A stretch of DNA of 64,000 nucleotides from Rhodothermus profundi (lineage in GTDB: Bacteria > Bacteroidota > Rhodothermia > Rhodothermales > Rhodothermaceae). A model generated the notes under the pieces. The model ran no database searches, was not told where the DNA came from, and saw only the letters and a list, made by a program, of their open reading frames with translations. This document shows, piece after piece, positions 35,915-44,675 of this stretch (position 1 is its first letter; every line of letters starts with the position of its first letter). The stretch lies in the NCBI RefSeq assembly GCF_900142415.1, contig NZ_FRAU01000001.1:248001-312000 (forward strand), written 5' to 3'. A program made the position numbers and the translations under genes.

Positions 35915-37162
35915 TTAAGCTGGCTGTTGCGCTTTGTCTTCGTCCCAGACGATCCGGGCAAAGCGCCGTTTGCCCACTTTTAACACAAAGGGAGCACGTT
36001 GCGCCAGATCAATCACCAACTGCTCGTCCGTCACGCGTTTACCATCAATCGATACAGCGTTCTGACGGATTAACCGTCGGGCTTCACTTTTAGACGAAGC
36101 CAGACCAGCCTGCACAATCAGGCCAGGTAGCGTAATGCGCGTGCCCTCGTCCGGCGTAGGTCGGAACGGAGGCAGGTCTTCAGGCGCTTCGCCCCGGATG
36201 ATCGTCCGCTCGAAGTGTGCCCGGGCCCGGTCAGCAGCCTGCGCTCCGTGGTACATGCGCACGATGGTCCAGGCCAGTTCATGCTTGGCATTGCGCGGGT
36301 CACGCGCGGCAAATTCCTTTTTAGCCGGCAATTCTTCGGTTGGGACATCCGTGGCCAGCTCAAAATAGCGATAGATTAAGTGATCCGGGATCGAGAGCAC
36401 CTTGCCATACATTTCTTCAGGCGGTTCGGTAATCCCGATGTAGTTGCCCAGCGATTTGGACATCTTCTCGACCCCGTCGGTCCCTTCCAGAATGGGCATG
36501 AGCAGGCATACCTGAGGTTCCTGCCCGTAGGCCTGCTGGATGTCGCGCCCCACCAGCAGGTTAAAGCGCTGGTCTGTCCCTCCTAGCTCAATATCCGCCT
36601 GAATTTCCACTGAATCCATGGCCTGCGCCAGCGGGTACAGAAACTCATGGATACCAATGGGCTCTCCGGCTCGGTAGCGCTGTTCAAAGTCGTCGCGTTC
36701 CAGCATGCGCGCCACAGTATACCTGGCCGCCAGTTCGATGACCTCCCGAAACGTCATCGTACCGAGCCATTCTGAGTTATAGCGGATGATGGTGCGATCT
36801 GGATCAAGGATTTTAGAGGCCTGTTCGAAATAGGTGCGGCCGTTGGCGCGCGTTTCCTCAAGCGTGAGGGCCGGACGCGTTTTGGAGCGCCCCGTCGGGT
36901 CGCCAATCATGGCCGTAAAGTCCCCGATGATCAGCACAGCTTGATGGCCCAGATCCTGGAACTGCCGGAGTTTGCGCAGCACGACGGCGTGTCCCAGGTG
37001 CAGATCGGGCCGGCTGGGATCACATCCCAGCTTTACCACGAGCGGCTTCCCTGTGCGATAGGAGCGCTCTAGTTTTTGCACAAGTTCCTCCTCGGGAATG
37101 ATTTCAACGGCTCCGCGGCGAATTTGCCGGAGCTGCTCTTCCACAGGTGGAAACGGCGGCAT
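35915..37162 (-). CDS. tyrS: tyrosyl-tRNA synthetase
   Basis: The 415-residue class I synthetase attaches tyrosine to tRNA-Tyr in the cytosol. Signature motifs are present: HLGH (55–58, the HIGH-like motif), the substrate-binding GGTDQRFNLLVGRD, and KMSKS (233–237). The C-terminus carries an S4 RNA-binding domain (ASSKSEARRLIRQNAVSIDGKRV). The length and the HLGH/S4 layout fit the TyrZ-like type. It follows smpB by 15 bp on the same strand. Confidence 0.96.
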   Translation of the reverse strand: MPPFPPVEEQLRQIRRGAVEIIPEEELVQKLERSYRTGKPLVVKLGCDPSRPDLHLGHAVVLRKLRQFQDLGHQAVLIIGDFTAMIGDPTGRSKTRPALTLEETRANGRTYFEQASKILDPDRTIIRYNSEWLGTMTFREVIELAARYTVARMLERDDFEQRYRAGEPIGIHEFLYPLAQAMDSVEIQADIELGGTDQRFNLLVGRDIQQAYGQEPQVCLLMPILEGTDGVEKMSKSLGNYIGITEPPEEMYGKVLSIPDHLIYRYFELATDVPTEELPAKKEFAARDPRNAKHELAWTIVRMYHGAQAADRARAHFERTIIRGEAPEDLPPFRPTPDEGTRITLPGLIVQAGLASSKSEARRLIRQNAVSIDGKRVTDEQLVIDLAQRAPFVLKVGKRRFARIVWDEDKAQQPA

Positions 37163-37177
37163 AGGACGTTCGGCGTT

Positions 37178-37642
37178 TTATCCACGGCGGCTTTTGAGCA
37201 CCCGTTCCAGACGACGCCGGGCTTCGCGTTCGGCAATATCTGCGCGGCGGTCATAGAGTTTCTTTCCGCGCGCCAGTCCAATTTCCACTTTAGCCCGGCC
37301 GTTTTTGAAATAGATTTTTAGCGGAATGATTGTGTAGCCTTTTCGCTGTGCGGCCTGCCCCCAGCGTTCGATTTCACGTTTGTGCATGAGGAGCTTACGG
37401 GGGCGAAGAGGATCATGATTGTCGTGGGGCCCTGTGTTGCGGTACGGCGAGATGTGGCAGTTTAGCAGGTACATCTCACCGCGCTCAACCGTGCAGTACG
37501 CATCTTGCAGATTCACCCGCCCTTCCCGGAGCGACTTGACCTCGGTTCCTTTCAGCACCAGGCCTGCTTCCAGTGTATCTTCAATATGATACTCGTGGCG
37601 GGCTTTTCGGTTGGTTGCAACAATCTTGATGTTGTCCGCCAT
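37178..37642 (-). CDS. smpB: SsrA-binding protein
   Basis: The 154-residue protein matches SmpB across its length: the N-terminal NRKARHEYHIEDTLEAGLVL, GTEVKSLREGRVNL, the central CHISPYRNTG, and the tail RGKKLYDRRADIAEREARRR that enters the ribosomal A site. It works with tmRNA to rescue stalled ribosomes. tmRNA itself is not found in this window. It sits 18 bp after the MqnA-like gene and 15 bp before tyrS. Confidence 0.96.
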   Translation of the reverse strand: MADNIKIVATNRKARHEYHIEDTLEAGLVLKGTEVKSLREGRVNLQDAYCTVERGEMYLLNCHISPYRNTGPHDNHDPLRPRKLLMHKREIERWGQAAQRKGYTIIPLKIYFKNGRAKVEIGLARGKKLYDRRADIAEREARRRLERVLKSRRG

Positions 37643-37660
37643 GCCGGGAATGGGTCGGGT

Positions 37661-38497
37661 TCAGAGCAAGGGTACTTCGTCTTCGTCCTCTTCCTCGTCT
37701 TCTTCATCTTCCGGGATAGTATACAGCGGCAAATCCGGGACTTCGTCAGTAATCTGAAAATAGAAGAGGTATTCCCGGAATTCTGTCAGGCTGGCCATAA
37801 CCAGATCATCAAACCGGAGGCGCAGGTTTTCCAGAAAATAGGCATGCAGTTCTGGACTCATTTCACGGGTGTGGGTCCACACCTCCCGTTGCGCTTCGGC
37901 TGCTCGTGCCAGTCGGCGCAGGGTTTTGACCAGCACCGGGTTGCCCTCGCCCTTGCGCACCGCAAACAGGCCCCAGACCATTGGATAGTTGGCCAGTTCG
38001 TACCATTCCTGGCCCAGGTCGAGCGTCAACGTGCCGGTTTGCAGGGTAGGTACGTCGTTGCCGATAAGCAAGCAGGCGTCCTCGTCACCGCTCAGCAGTT
38101 CATCCCGCGTAGCGCCTTCGTAGGCCACAGGCTGCGGCGTCTGGCCATAGTGCTCCTGAAGCACCACCTGCGCGACAAACGCCTCCTGCGCATAGCGAGG
38201 ATCTAGCGCCAGCGAGCCGACCTGCGTAAAGCCCTGACGCAACACAATGCGCGCATACGGATGTTTCCAGGAAGAAAGGGCAACGGCGGGCAATGCGTCA
38301 ACCTCCTCGTTGTGCAACAGCACGTCGAGCGTAGGGACCAGCGCCACATCGACATCTCCTCCCAGCAGGCGTTCCAGCGCCTCAGGTGCCGCGCACCGCT
38401 CCACTTCGAGCGGTACCGGCAACTGCACGGTACCTGCTGTCAGTCCCGAAACAAAAAATTCAGCAGGCAAGGTATCCCAGATAGCCAAACGCACCAT
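37661..38497 (-). CDS. MqnA-like menaquinone biosynthesis family protein
   Basis: The 278-residue protein resembles MqnA (chorismate dehydratase of the futalosine pathway): GDVDVALVPTLDVL, DACLLIGNDVPTL and TLDLGQEWYELANYPMVWGLFAVR are typical of the MqnA/periplasmic-binding fold. The usual N-terminal Y-L-N motif is not clear, and the C-terminus ends in an unusual acidic run (EDEEDEEEDEDE). No other mqn gene is nearby; it lies between rplS and smpB. It may be a true MqnA or a related binding protein. I chose the ATG at 38497, which gives MVRLAIWDTLP. Confidence 0.65.
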   Translation of the reverse strand: MVRLAIWDTLPAEFFVSGLTAGTVQLPVPLEVERCAAPEALERLLGGDVDVALVPTLDVLLHNEEVDALPAVALSSWKHPYARIVLRQGFTQVGSLALDPRYAQEAFVAQVVLQEHYGQTPQPVAYEGATRDELLSGDEDACLLIGNDVPTLQTGTLTLDLGQEWYELANYPMVWGLFAVRKGEGNPVLVKTLRRLARAAEAQREVWTHTREMSPELHAYFLENLRLRFDDLVMASLTEFREYLFYFQITDEVPDLPLYTIPEDEEDEEEDEDEVPLL

Positions 38498-38539
38498 AGC
38501 GTTCCCCTCCTCCGTGAAACGTTTTATTTCCATGCCAAC

Positions 38540-38572
38540 AAAAACCGCCGGCCCGGAGCTCCGGTCGGCGGT
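38540..38572 (-). terminator. rho-independent terminator after rplS
   Basis: On the minus strand the arms ACCGCCG and CGGCGGT (38572–38566 and 38550–38544) close a hairpin with an inner CCGGAGCTCCGG palindrome, followed by five T. It lies about 60 bp past rplS and before the MqnA-like gene, and should end the ffh–rplS cluster. Confidence 0.85.
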
Positions 38573-38630
38573 CTGGCATGCCTAGTTGCGTACGTGTTAA
38601 ACGCCCGCTGAGAGGCCGGGCTCCATCGTT

Positions 38631-39005
38631 TTACCCCTGCCCTTCTTCAGGGGCAACGTAGCGTTTCTCCTTAATGCGGGCCGACTTTCCGGAGCGCTGG
38701 CGCAAGTAATAGAGCTTCGCGCGACGCACATGCCCCCGGCGCAGCACCTCGATCTTGGCGATCTTAGGTGAGTAGAGCGGGAAGATACGCTCCACGCCCA
38801 CCCCGTTAGAAACCTTCCGCACCGTGAAGGTCTTTCGAGCGCCACTCCCTCGGATCGAGATAACCACGCCTTTGAACTGCTGAATGCGCTCCTTATCTCC
38901 CTCCACTACCCGCACATGCACGTTGACGGTATCGCCGGGCCCAAACTCCGGGATATCCTCCCGAAGTTGGGTGGCCTCAACCAGACGAATCAACGCATCC
39001 GACAT
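38631..39005 (-). CDS. rplS: 50S ribosomal protein L19
   Basis: The 124-residue protein matches L19: [58 protein letters not shown] and the end [21 protein letters not shown]19 sits at the 30S–50S interface. It is the last gene of the rpsP–rimM–trmD–rplS group, 15 bp after trmD, and is followed by a strong terminator. Confidence 0.98.
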   Translation of the reverse strand: MSDALIRLVEATQLREDIPEFGPGDTVNVHVRVVEGDKERIQQFKGVVISIRGSGARKTFTVRKVSNGVGVERIFPLYSPKIAKIEVLRRGHVRRAKLYYLRQRSGKSARIKEKRYVAPEEGQG

Positions 39006-39020
39006 AACAAATCCTCCGTT

Positions 39021-39740
39021 TTATTCGTCGTGGGTCATTGACGATTCAGTCTGCGCAAGCAAATCCGGGCGCCGCTGACGCGTCTTCAACAAGCGTTGTT
39101 CCTCGCGCCAGGCAGCGATTCGTTCATGATCGCCTGAGCGCAACACCTCAGGCACCGCCATGCCACGAAAAACGGCGGGCCGCGTGTAGACGGGTGCGTC
39201 TAGCAATCCATCCTGGAAGGAGTCGGTGAGCGCCGATTCGGCATCACCCAGCACGCCTGGAATCAGGCGCACAATAGCGTCCACCACAACCAACGCCGGC
39301 AACTCTCCTCCACTCAACACATAATCCCCGATGGACAACTCCATCGTTACCAGAGCATCGCGCACCCGCTGATCTACCCCTTTGTAGTGGCCTGCCAGCA
39401 GCACCAGGTGCTGGCAGAGGGACAACCGATTGGCCAGCTCCTGATTGAATACCTGGCCATCTGGCGTCAGATAGATGACCTCATCAATCGGACGCCCTGC
39501 GCGGCGCGCTTCTTCCTGGATCGCTTCAATGCAACGGAAGATGGGCTCGGGCTTGAGCACCATGCCTCCGCCGCCTCCATAGGGATAGTCATCTATCTGC
39601 CGATGCCGGTCCGTGGTATAGTCGCGCAGGTCATGAACGCGAATGTCTACCTGTCCGCGCTCACGCGCCCGCCGGATAATGCTGTATTCCAGCGGTCCCC
39701 GGACCAGATCGGGAAACGCCGTCACAATGTCAATGCGCAC
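39021..39740 (-). CDS. trmD: tRNA (guanine37-N1)-methyltransferase
   Basis: The 239-residue SPOUT-class enzyme methylates G37 of several tRNAs. Motifs include [20 protein letters not shown], the [15 protein letters not shown] loop, [14 protein letters not shown] and the knot motif [17 protein letters not shown]. The best-placed start is GTG at 39740, directly before the conserved [10 protein letters not shown] see no ATG that fits better. It is in the standard bacterial order rpsP–rimM–trmD–rplS. Confidence 0.97.
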   Translation of the reverse strand: MRIDIVTAFPDLVRGPLEYSIIRRARERGQVDIRVHDLRDYTTDRHRQIDDYPYGGGGGMVLKPEPIFRCIEAIQEEARRAGRPIDEVIYLTPDGQVFNQELANRLSLCQHLVLLAGHYKGVDQRVRDALVTMELSIGDYVLSGGELPALVVVDAIVRLIPGVLGDAESALTDSFQDGLLDAPVYTRPAVFRGMAVPEVLRSGDHERIAAWREEQRLLKTRQRRPDLLAQTESSMTHDE

Positions 39741-39767
39741 GGTTCTACCCGATGGTTTGCCTTCCCC

Positions 39768-40307
39768 TCAATCCAACAGCCCTTCGATTGGGCGTATAAC
39801 GAGCCGTCGGCCTTCAAGGTCCAGCTCTCGCACAAAGACGTCAACATCCGGCACCATTGCATGAGGACGTCCCGGACGACCCACCACATAGATCAAGTGG
39901 GCGGGCATTTCCAGCACTTCGACTACGGTCCCGACAAGCTCCCCCGCCTCGGTCTCTACCCGTAACCCCACCAGATCGTGCAGGAAGAATTCACCTTCGG
40001 CCAGCGGGGGCAGGTCGGACTGCCGGGCATATACCCGAAGGCCCCGGAGCGCCTGGGCCGCATCTCGGTCCGTGATTTCTTCTACCTGCAACAGCACGAT
40101 CAGGCCTCGCCGCGTAGGCTGGTACTGCACGCGCCGCAGGCGCACCGGTCGGACCGACTCCGGTGATCGTCCTACGTAGATAGTCTCCAACGCTTCAAAG
40201 CGCCTGGGATCGTCCGTTTCGGGGACTACCTTGAAGGCCCCCCGGACCCCGTGCGCTCGGGCTACATAGCCCATCAATAGCAGCTCGTCCGGATCGACCC
40301 TCTGCAT
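39768..40307 (-). CDS. rimM: 16S rRNA processing protein RimM
   Basis: The 179-residue protein has the RimM start (LLLMGYVARAHGVRGAFKVVP) and the C-terminal PRC-barrel part (FFLHDLVGLRVETEAGELVG, GRPHAMVPDVDVFVRELD). RimM helps mature the 30S head and binds S19. I prefer the ATG at 40307 because AGGGGA lies about eight bases before it; a start at 40322 is also open. It lies 27 bp upstream of trmD and 38 bp downstream of rpsP. Confidence 0.95.
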   Translation of the reverse strand: MQRVDPDELLLMGYVARAHGVRGAFKVVPETDDPRRFEALETIYVGRSPESVRPVRLRRVQYQPTRRGLIVLLQVEEITDRDAAQALRGLRVYARQSDLPPLAEGEFFLHDLVGLRVETEAGELVGTVVEVLEMPAHLIYVVGRPGRPHAMVPDVDVFVRELDLEGRRLVIRPIEGLLD

Positions 40308-40345
40308 GGCGTTCCCCTGCACCGACGATCATCGAACGCGCGCCT

Positions 40346-40975
40346 TCAGGAGGCCTTCTCCTCCTGGTCGTCAGCCTCCGCCGAAGCTTCTGGCTCAGAC
40401 GCTACGGCTGCTTCTCCCCCTTCAGGGGTCGCTGTCTCTGCGGCGGCCTCAGGTGCTTCTGTTTCGGCGTCGGCAGCCGCTTCAGCGGCTTCCTCCTGCG
40501 CCTTGCGCTCGGCCTCCTCGCGGGCTTTTGCTTCCGCTTCAGCCTGCTTCCGGGCCAGTTCAGCCTCTAGCTCAGCAACGCGCCGCCGCTCTTCTTCCAG
40601 CGCGGCCTGCTTTAGCTGGGCTACGGTCGGCTTTGCTTTTTTGCGCAGCTTTTCGTACTGGCGCGCGCGGTGCTCGGCTACCGCCTGCTGGATCTCTTCC
40701 TCCGACTTTCCCTTGCGGCGCAGATGCAACGCCAGCAGGATCCCCTCACGCCGCAAGATGCTGCGCACCGTTTCGGTTGGCTGCGCGCCCCGTTCCAGCC
40801 AGTAGAGCACCCGGTCAGCCTTCAGCTCGACCGTAGCCGGTTCGTGCAGCGGATAATAGCGTCCAAGATCTTCAATGAAACGTCCATCTCGTGGCGCCCG
40901 TGCATCAGCCGCCACAATGGCAAAAATCGGAAGGTTTCTCCGACCCAGTCGACGCAAACGTATTCTGACCGCCAT
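40346..40975 (-). CDS. rpsP: 30S ribosomal protein S16 with long Ala/Glu-rich tail
   Basis: The first 80–90 residues are a normal S16 (MAVRIRLRRLGRRNLPIFAI, DGRFIEDLGRYYP, DRVLYWLERGAQPTETVRSI). After that the protein runs on to 209 residues with a lysine-rich helix and then a long alanine/glutamate-rich, coiled-coil-like and disordered tail (AEAKAREEAERKAQEEA and after). Most bacterial S16 proteins are about 80–90 residues, although tails are known in this bacterial group. An AAGGAG lies upstream of the ATG. The gene follows ffh by 51 bp. Confidence 0.96.
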   Translation of the reverse strand: MAVRIRLRRLGRRNLPIFAIVAADARAPRDGRFIEDLGRYYPLHEPATVELKADRVLYWLERGAQPTETVRSILRREGILLALHLRRKGKSEEEIQQAVAEHRARQYEKLRKKAKPTVAQLKQAALEEERRRVAELEAELARKQAEAEAKAREEAERKAQEEAAEAAADAETEAPEAAAETATPEGGEAAVASEPEASAEADDQEEKAS

Positions 40976-41026
40976 AGGCCGTAATCGCTCCTTGGTTCGT
41001 TCAGTGAGGTTATCGCAAAACGGTGG

Positions 41027-42379
41027 TTACAGTCTTCCACTCAGCAGTTGACGCAAATCGACCGCCCGGCCTTTGCCCATCAGTTTAGACATCGACTTCA
41101 TCATTTTCCGCATTTCCTTGAACTGCCGAAGCAACTGATTGACATCACTCACCTCCATCCCACTTCCCCGGGCGATCCGGCGACGCCGGCTCGCGTCAAT
41201 AATGTCTGGATTGCGACGCTCCTCCGGCGTCATGGACAGAATCATTGCCTCAATATGTTTAAACGCATCGTCATCCACATCCAGGTCTTTGATATAACGC
41301 CCCATCCCCGGAATCATCCCGATGAGCTCGCGCAGCGAGCCCATCTTCTTAATGCGCTGCAACTGCTCGTAGAAGTCTTCCAGGTTAAAGTCGGCCGAGC
41401 GCAGCTTGCGACGCAATTTCTCAGCCTGGCGGGCGTCGTACTGCTCCTGAGCCCGTTCGACCAGCGAAACCACATCACCCATGCCCAGGATGCGCTGGGC
41501 CATGCGATCTGGATAAAAGGGCGTCAGCGCATCCAATTTCTCACCGGTGGAGGCAAACTTGATCGGTTTATTGACCACTGAACGGATGGAAAGGGCTGCC
41601 CCCCCTCGCGTGTCACCGTCCAGTTTGGTCAGCACGACCCCGTCGAAATCCAGGCGTTCGTTAAACGCCTTGGCCGTGTTGACGGCATCCTGCCCTGTCA
41701 TGCTATCTACCACAAAGAGGATCTCGTGGGGCCGCACGGCCTCTTTGATCTGTTCCACCTCCCGCATCATCGCCTCGTCGATGTGCAGGCGGCCAGCCGT
41801 GTCAATGATCACAATGTCGCGCGCGGTGCGACGCGCCTCCTGCACGGCCTCACGCGCCACCCGCACGGCATCCTGCACTACCCGCCCATCCTCTTCAATT
41901 GAGTAAGCGGGCACGTTGATTGATGCCGCCAGCGTCTTGAGCTGGTCAACTGCTGCAGGCCGATACACATCAGCTGCTGCCAGCAGCGGCGCCCGGCCTT
42001 TCTTTTTGAAGAAAAGCGCCAGCTTGGCGCAGAACGTAGTCTTCCCGGATCCCTGAAGTCCAGCCACCAGAATCACGGTGGGCGGATTGGGGCTCAGGTT
42101 GATGTCGACCTGTTCCGAGCCCAACAGCCGCACCAGCTCGTCATAGACAATCTTGACAAGCTGCTGCCCTGGCGAAACCGACGTCAGCACCTTGGTCCCG
42201 AGCGCCTTTTCTTTAACCCGCTCGGTGAACTCCCGCGCTACCTGGTAATTGACGTCCGCCTCGAGCAGGGCCCGCCGGATCTCGCGCATTGTTCCGGCAA
42301 TATTCAGCTCCGTGATGCGTCCCTGCCCCGAGAGGGACTTGAGGGCAGCTTCTAATTTTTCCGTAAGACTTTCGAACAT
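41027..42379 (-). CDS. ffh: signal recognition particle protein (SRP54)
   Basis: The 450-residue GTPase binds signal peptides with SRP RNA and delivers ribosomes to the membrane. It has the N domain, the G domain with [16 protein letters not shown] (P-loop), [27 protein letters not shown] and [18 protein letters not shown], and the methionine-rich M domain with [12 protein letters not shown] near the end. Length is normal. It starts the minus-strand run ffh–rpsP–rimM–trmD–rplS. The SRP RNA gene is not recognised in this window. Confidence 0.97.
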   Translation of the reverse strand: MFESLTEKLEAALKSLSGQGRITELNIAGTMREIRRALLEADVNYQVAREFTERVKEKALGTKVLTSVSPGQQLVKIVYDELVRLLGSEQVDINLSPNPPTVILVAGLQGSGKTTFCAKLALFFKKKGRAPLLAAADVYRPAAVDQLKTLAASINVPAYSIEEDGRVVQDAVRVAREAVQEARRTARDIVIIDTAGRLHIDEAMMREVEQIKEAVRPHEILFVVDSMTGQDAVNTAKAFNERLDFDGVVLTKLDGDTRGGAALSIRSVVNKPIKFASTGEKLDALTPFYPDRMAQRILGMGDVVSLVERAQEQYDARQAEKLRRKLRSADFNLEDFYEQLQRIKKMGSLRELIGMIPGMGRYIKDLDVDDDAFKHIEAMILSMTPEERRNPDIIDASRRRRIARGSGMEVSDVNQLLRQFKEMRKMMKSMSKLMGKGRAVDLRQLLSGRL

Positions 42380-42406
42380 AGCCTGTCTCGCCTACTTACA
42401 GAAGCG

Positions 42407-42437
42407 AGAAGATAGCGTTTTCACGTTCGAAATACAA
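42407..42437 (-). promoter_or_regulatory. candidate promoter for the ffh–rplS cluster
   Basis: On the minus strand TTG (42437–42435) is followed after 20 bp by TATCTTCT (42414–42407), close to the TTG-N17–23-TAnnTTTG pattern. It is 28 bp before the ffh start. The match to the downstream element is partial (the last two bases differ). Confidence 0.3.
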
Positions 42438-42491
42438 CGCGTAAACGTTACGCAGGATCACCTGATCATGCCCCAAACCAACCGCCTCTGG

Positions 42492-42875
42492 TTATTCCGT
42501 CGGATTTTCACGGGTGCGCAGCAAGTCGAGCGTCTCCACAGCATGTCGCAAATGCGGAATCACAATAGATCCTCCCACGATCAGCGCCACATTCATGGCG
42601 TCAAATAGTTCTTCATCCGAAAAGCCTAACCGTACGCAGTTAATCAGGTGATAGTCGATGCAATCATTGCAGCGCAACACCATAGAGGCCACCAGCCCGA
42701 GCAGTTCTTTGGTCTTGCGATCCAGGGCGCCGTCGCAATAGGCTGTTTCATCCAGATGAAAGAACCGTTTAATGCCCAGATGGTCGGCTGCTAAAATGCG
42801 CTGGTTCATACGAGCGCGATAGGACTCAAAGGCAGCCAGCCGATCACAGCTAGTCGTATCTTTTGCTTTTTCCAT
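42492..42875 (-). CDS. carboxymuconolactone decarboxylase family protein (AhpD-like)
   Basis: The 127-residue protein has the CMD/AhpD fold signature: LDRKTKELLGLVASMVLRCNDCIDYHLINCVRLGFSDEEL, with a CNDC redox motif and the downstream histidine. Such small helical proteins act as peroxidase partners or decarboxylases; with a CxxC motif, a disulfide or peroxidase role is more likely. It is transcribed away from the 5-formyl-THF cyclo-ligase gene. Confidence 0.87.
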   Translation of the reverse strand: MEKAKDTTSCDRLAAFESYRARMNQRILAADHLGIKRFFHLDETAYCDGALDRKTKELLGLVASMVLRCNDCIDYHLINCVRLGFSDEELFDAMNVALIVGGSIVIPHLRHAVETLDLLRTRENPTE

Positions 42876-42921
42876 ATGTTAATCGTTTTTTATGTTTAAC
42901 GACCATGCAGCGCGCCTGACT

Positions 42922-43512
42922 ATGTCGCTGGACACCTTACCGGTTCAGATTAAAGAAACACTCCGGAAGCAGTTTCGGGAATTTCGGGCCAGCCTGAGCC
43001 GCGAAGCCCATCAAAAGCGAAGCCGGGCTATCGTACGGCAACTTCAGGCGCTGCCGGAGCTCCAACAAGCTCGTTCCGTATTGCTTTACTGGCCGCTGCT
43101 GGAGCGACGCGAAATTGACCTGCGACCGCTGGCCGAGTGGCTTCGCCGGCGCAACGTGCAGGTAGCGCTACCTGTTGTTGCCGGCACCCATCCCCCCGTG
43201 CTTGAGGCTCGACGCTTCGACGATCCCAGCCAGCTTGTAGATGGACCCTGGGGCCTGCAAGAACCCCGCATGGCCCCTCTCGTTCCCCCGGAAACGCTTG
43301 ACGTCGTCCTGGTACCCGCTCTGGGTGTGGGACGCAATGGATACCGCATTGGCTATGGCAAGGGCTATTATGATACATTTCTCCGCCATCTGACGGCCCG
43401 CACCATCTGCCCGGTTTACATGGAGTGCCTGGTCGACGTGGTACCGCCCGAACCACACGATGTACCGGTACAGGTAGTGGTAACGGAACAGGAGGTGATT
43501 CGCCGGTCGTAA
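42922..43512 (+). CDS. 5-formyltetrahydrofolate cyclo-ligase
   Basis: The 196-residue protein converts 5-formyl-THF to methenyl-THF using ATP. Visible motifs are SREAHQKRSRAIVRQL, VLLYWPLLERREID, the substrate region WGLQEPR, and the ATP-binding ALGVGRNGYRIGYGKGYYD. I chose the ATG at 42922, which gives a normal length and leaves room for a short intergenic gap; an ATG at 42892 is also open but only 16 bp from the divergent gene. No strong ribosome binding site separates the two. Confidence 0.9.
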   Translation: MSLDTLPVQIKETLRKQFREFRASLSREAHQKRSRAIVRQLQALPELQQARSVLLYWPLLERREIDLRPLAEWLRRRNVQVALPVVAGTHPPVLEARRFDDPSQLVDGPWGLQEPRMAPLVPPETLDVVLVPALGVGRNGYRIGYGKGYYDTFLRHLTARTICPVYMECLVDVVPPEPHDVPVQVVVTEQEVIRRS

Positions 43513-43576
43513 CTTATCATGAAGCTATGCGTAAGGCGCAAAGAAGGGAGTTCCTCAGCACCTAACAATACCCCAT

Positions 43577-44317
43577 ATGGCCACCCGTACCCGCACGCAA
43601 TCGCTACGGCTGGAATCAGAAGAAGCGGACGCCCTCGAGCTGGAGCAGCTTTCTGATGCCGAACTGGAGCAACTGCTATTTGGAGAAGAAGGGAGTACTT
43701 CTCGCCGCGATTCGGTATGGAACCTGCCCACAGTTGCGGGCCTGGCGTTTCTGCTCGTCGGCGTCGTATACGTGCTGCAACAGATAGGCCTCTGGGAAGG
43801 GGTGGACCTGAGTACTCTGGTAGGCTTTCTGCCCTGGGTAGCCGCGCTGCTGATCATCTTGCTGGGGCTGGGCGTGCTCTCCTGGCGGCCACGCCGTCGC
43901 ACCCACCGCCGCAAAAAAGCGAAACCCAGGGCCCAGACCCAGAAGTCCCTGGACGAAGTGTTCGAGCAGCCCCGAAAAGCCTTTGAAGAGCTGTTTGAAG
44001 AGCTACGGACTACCTTCTCTTCATCGAAGGGTGCTTCGACGACAACGAAAGGGGCGAAATCACCTCCTCCGGCCAGCCGCACCAAACGTCTGGTCAAGTC
44101 ACGCGATCGCATGCTGGCTGGCGTTTGCGGAGGCATCGCAGAATACTTTGGATGGGATCCTACGCTAATTCGAGCGCTCTTTGTGCTGGGAGCCATCTTT
44201 TCCAGTGGCTTTCCTTTTATTATCGTTTACCTGATCCTGGCCTGGATCATGCCGGAACCCAGCCAACTTGAAAAATCAGAGGACGACGAGCCACGAATCA
44301 CGATTTTGCCCGAATGA
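43577..44317 (+). CDS. PspC-domain membrane protein
   Basis: The 246-residue protein has an acidic N-terminus, two membrane helices (TVAGLAFLLVGVVYVLQQIG and LPWVAALLIILLGLGVLSW), a basic linker, and a C-terminal PspC domain (RDRMLAGVCGGIAEYFGWDP, then GFPFIIVYLILAWIMPEP). PspC proteins sense or respond to inner-membrane stress. Here the PspC part is fused to a LiaF-like two-helix N-terminus, a common layout in this group. It is a single gene on the plus strand. Confidence 0.88.
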   Translation: MATRTRTQSLRLESEEADALELEQLSDAELEQLLFGEEGSTSRRDSVWNLPTVAGLAFLLVGVVYVLQQIGLWEGVDLSTLVGFLPWVAALLIILLGLGVLSWRPRRRTHRRKKAKPRAQTQKSLDEVFEQPRKAFEELFEELRTTFSSSKGASTTTKGAKSPPPASRTKRLVKSRDRMLAGVCGGIAEYFGWDPTLIRALFVLGAIFSSGFPFIIVYLILAWIMPEPSQLEKSEDDEPRITILPE

Positions 44318-44454
44318 GCTGGCGCGCTTGAAACCTTCAGAGGGGCTGTGGCGTGTACGGTCATGCTTCGGGTAACCACGCTAATCCACGGAAGCTTCAA
44401 GGAGGACGGGTTGCCCGGAAGTTTGCAGTAGTTATAGTTTGCACAGTGTCTAGC

Positions 44455-44531
<77 letters not shown>

Positions 44532-44553
44532 CTTCATTTAAGTGACTCGCCTG

Positions 44554-44581
44554 AGAAAGCTGCCTAGTAGGTGGCTTTTTT
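44554..44581 (+). terminator. rho-independent terminator after tRNA-Asp
   Basis: A stem AAAGCTGCC/GGTGGCTTT (with G–T pairs) around TAGTA is followed by T residues and TGTTATT. It begins 23 bp after the tRNA and ends its transcript. Confidence 0.8.
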
Positions 44582-44675
44582 GTTATTGTTTCGCGGACGT
44601 CTCGCTTTGCTTCGTGCGGGTCCCCTGGCCTGTCGGAAACTGTCGTTGCCCAAACAGCTCCCAAGGGGCACGCCT

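Noticed and set aside
35611-35961. 116-residue minus-strand frame between the barrel gene and tyrS
   Set aside because: It overlaps the end of tyrS and the hairpin cluster, and shows no motif.
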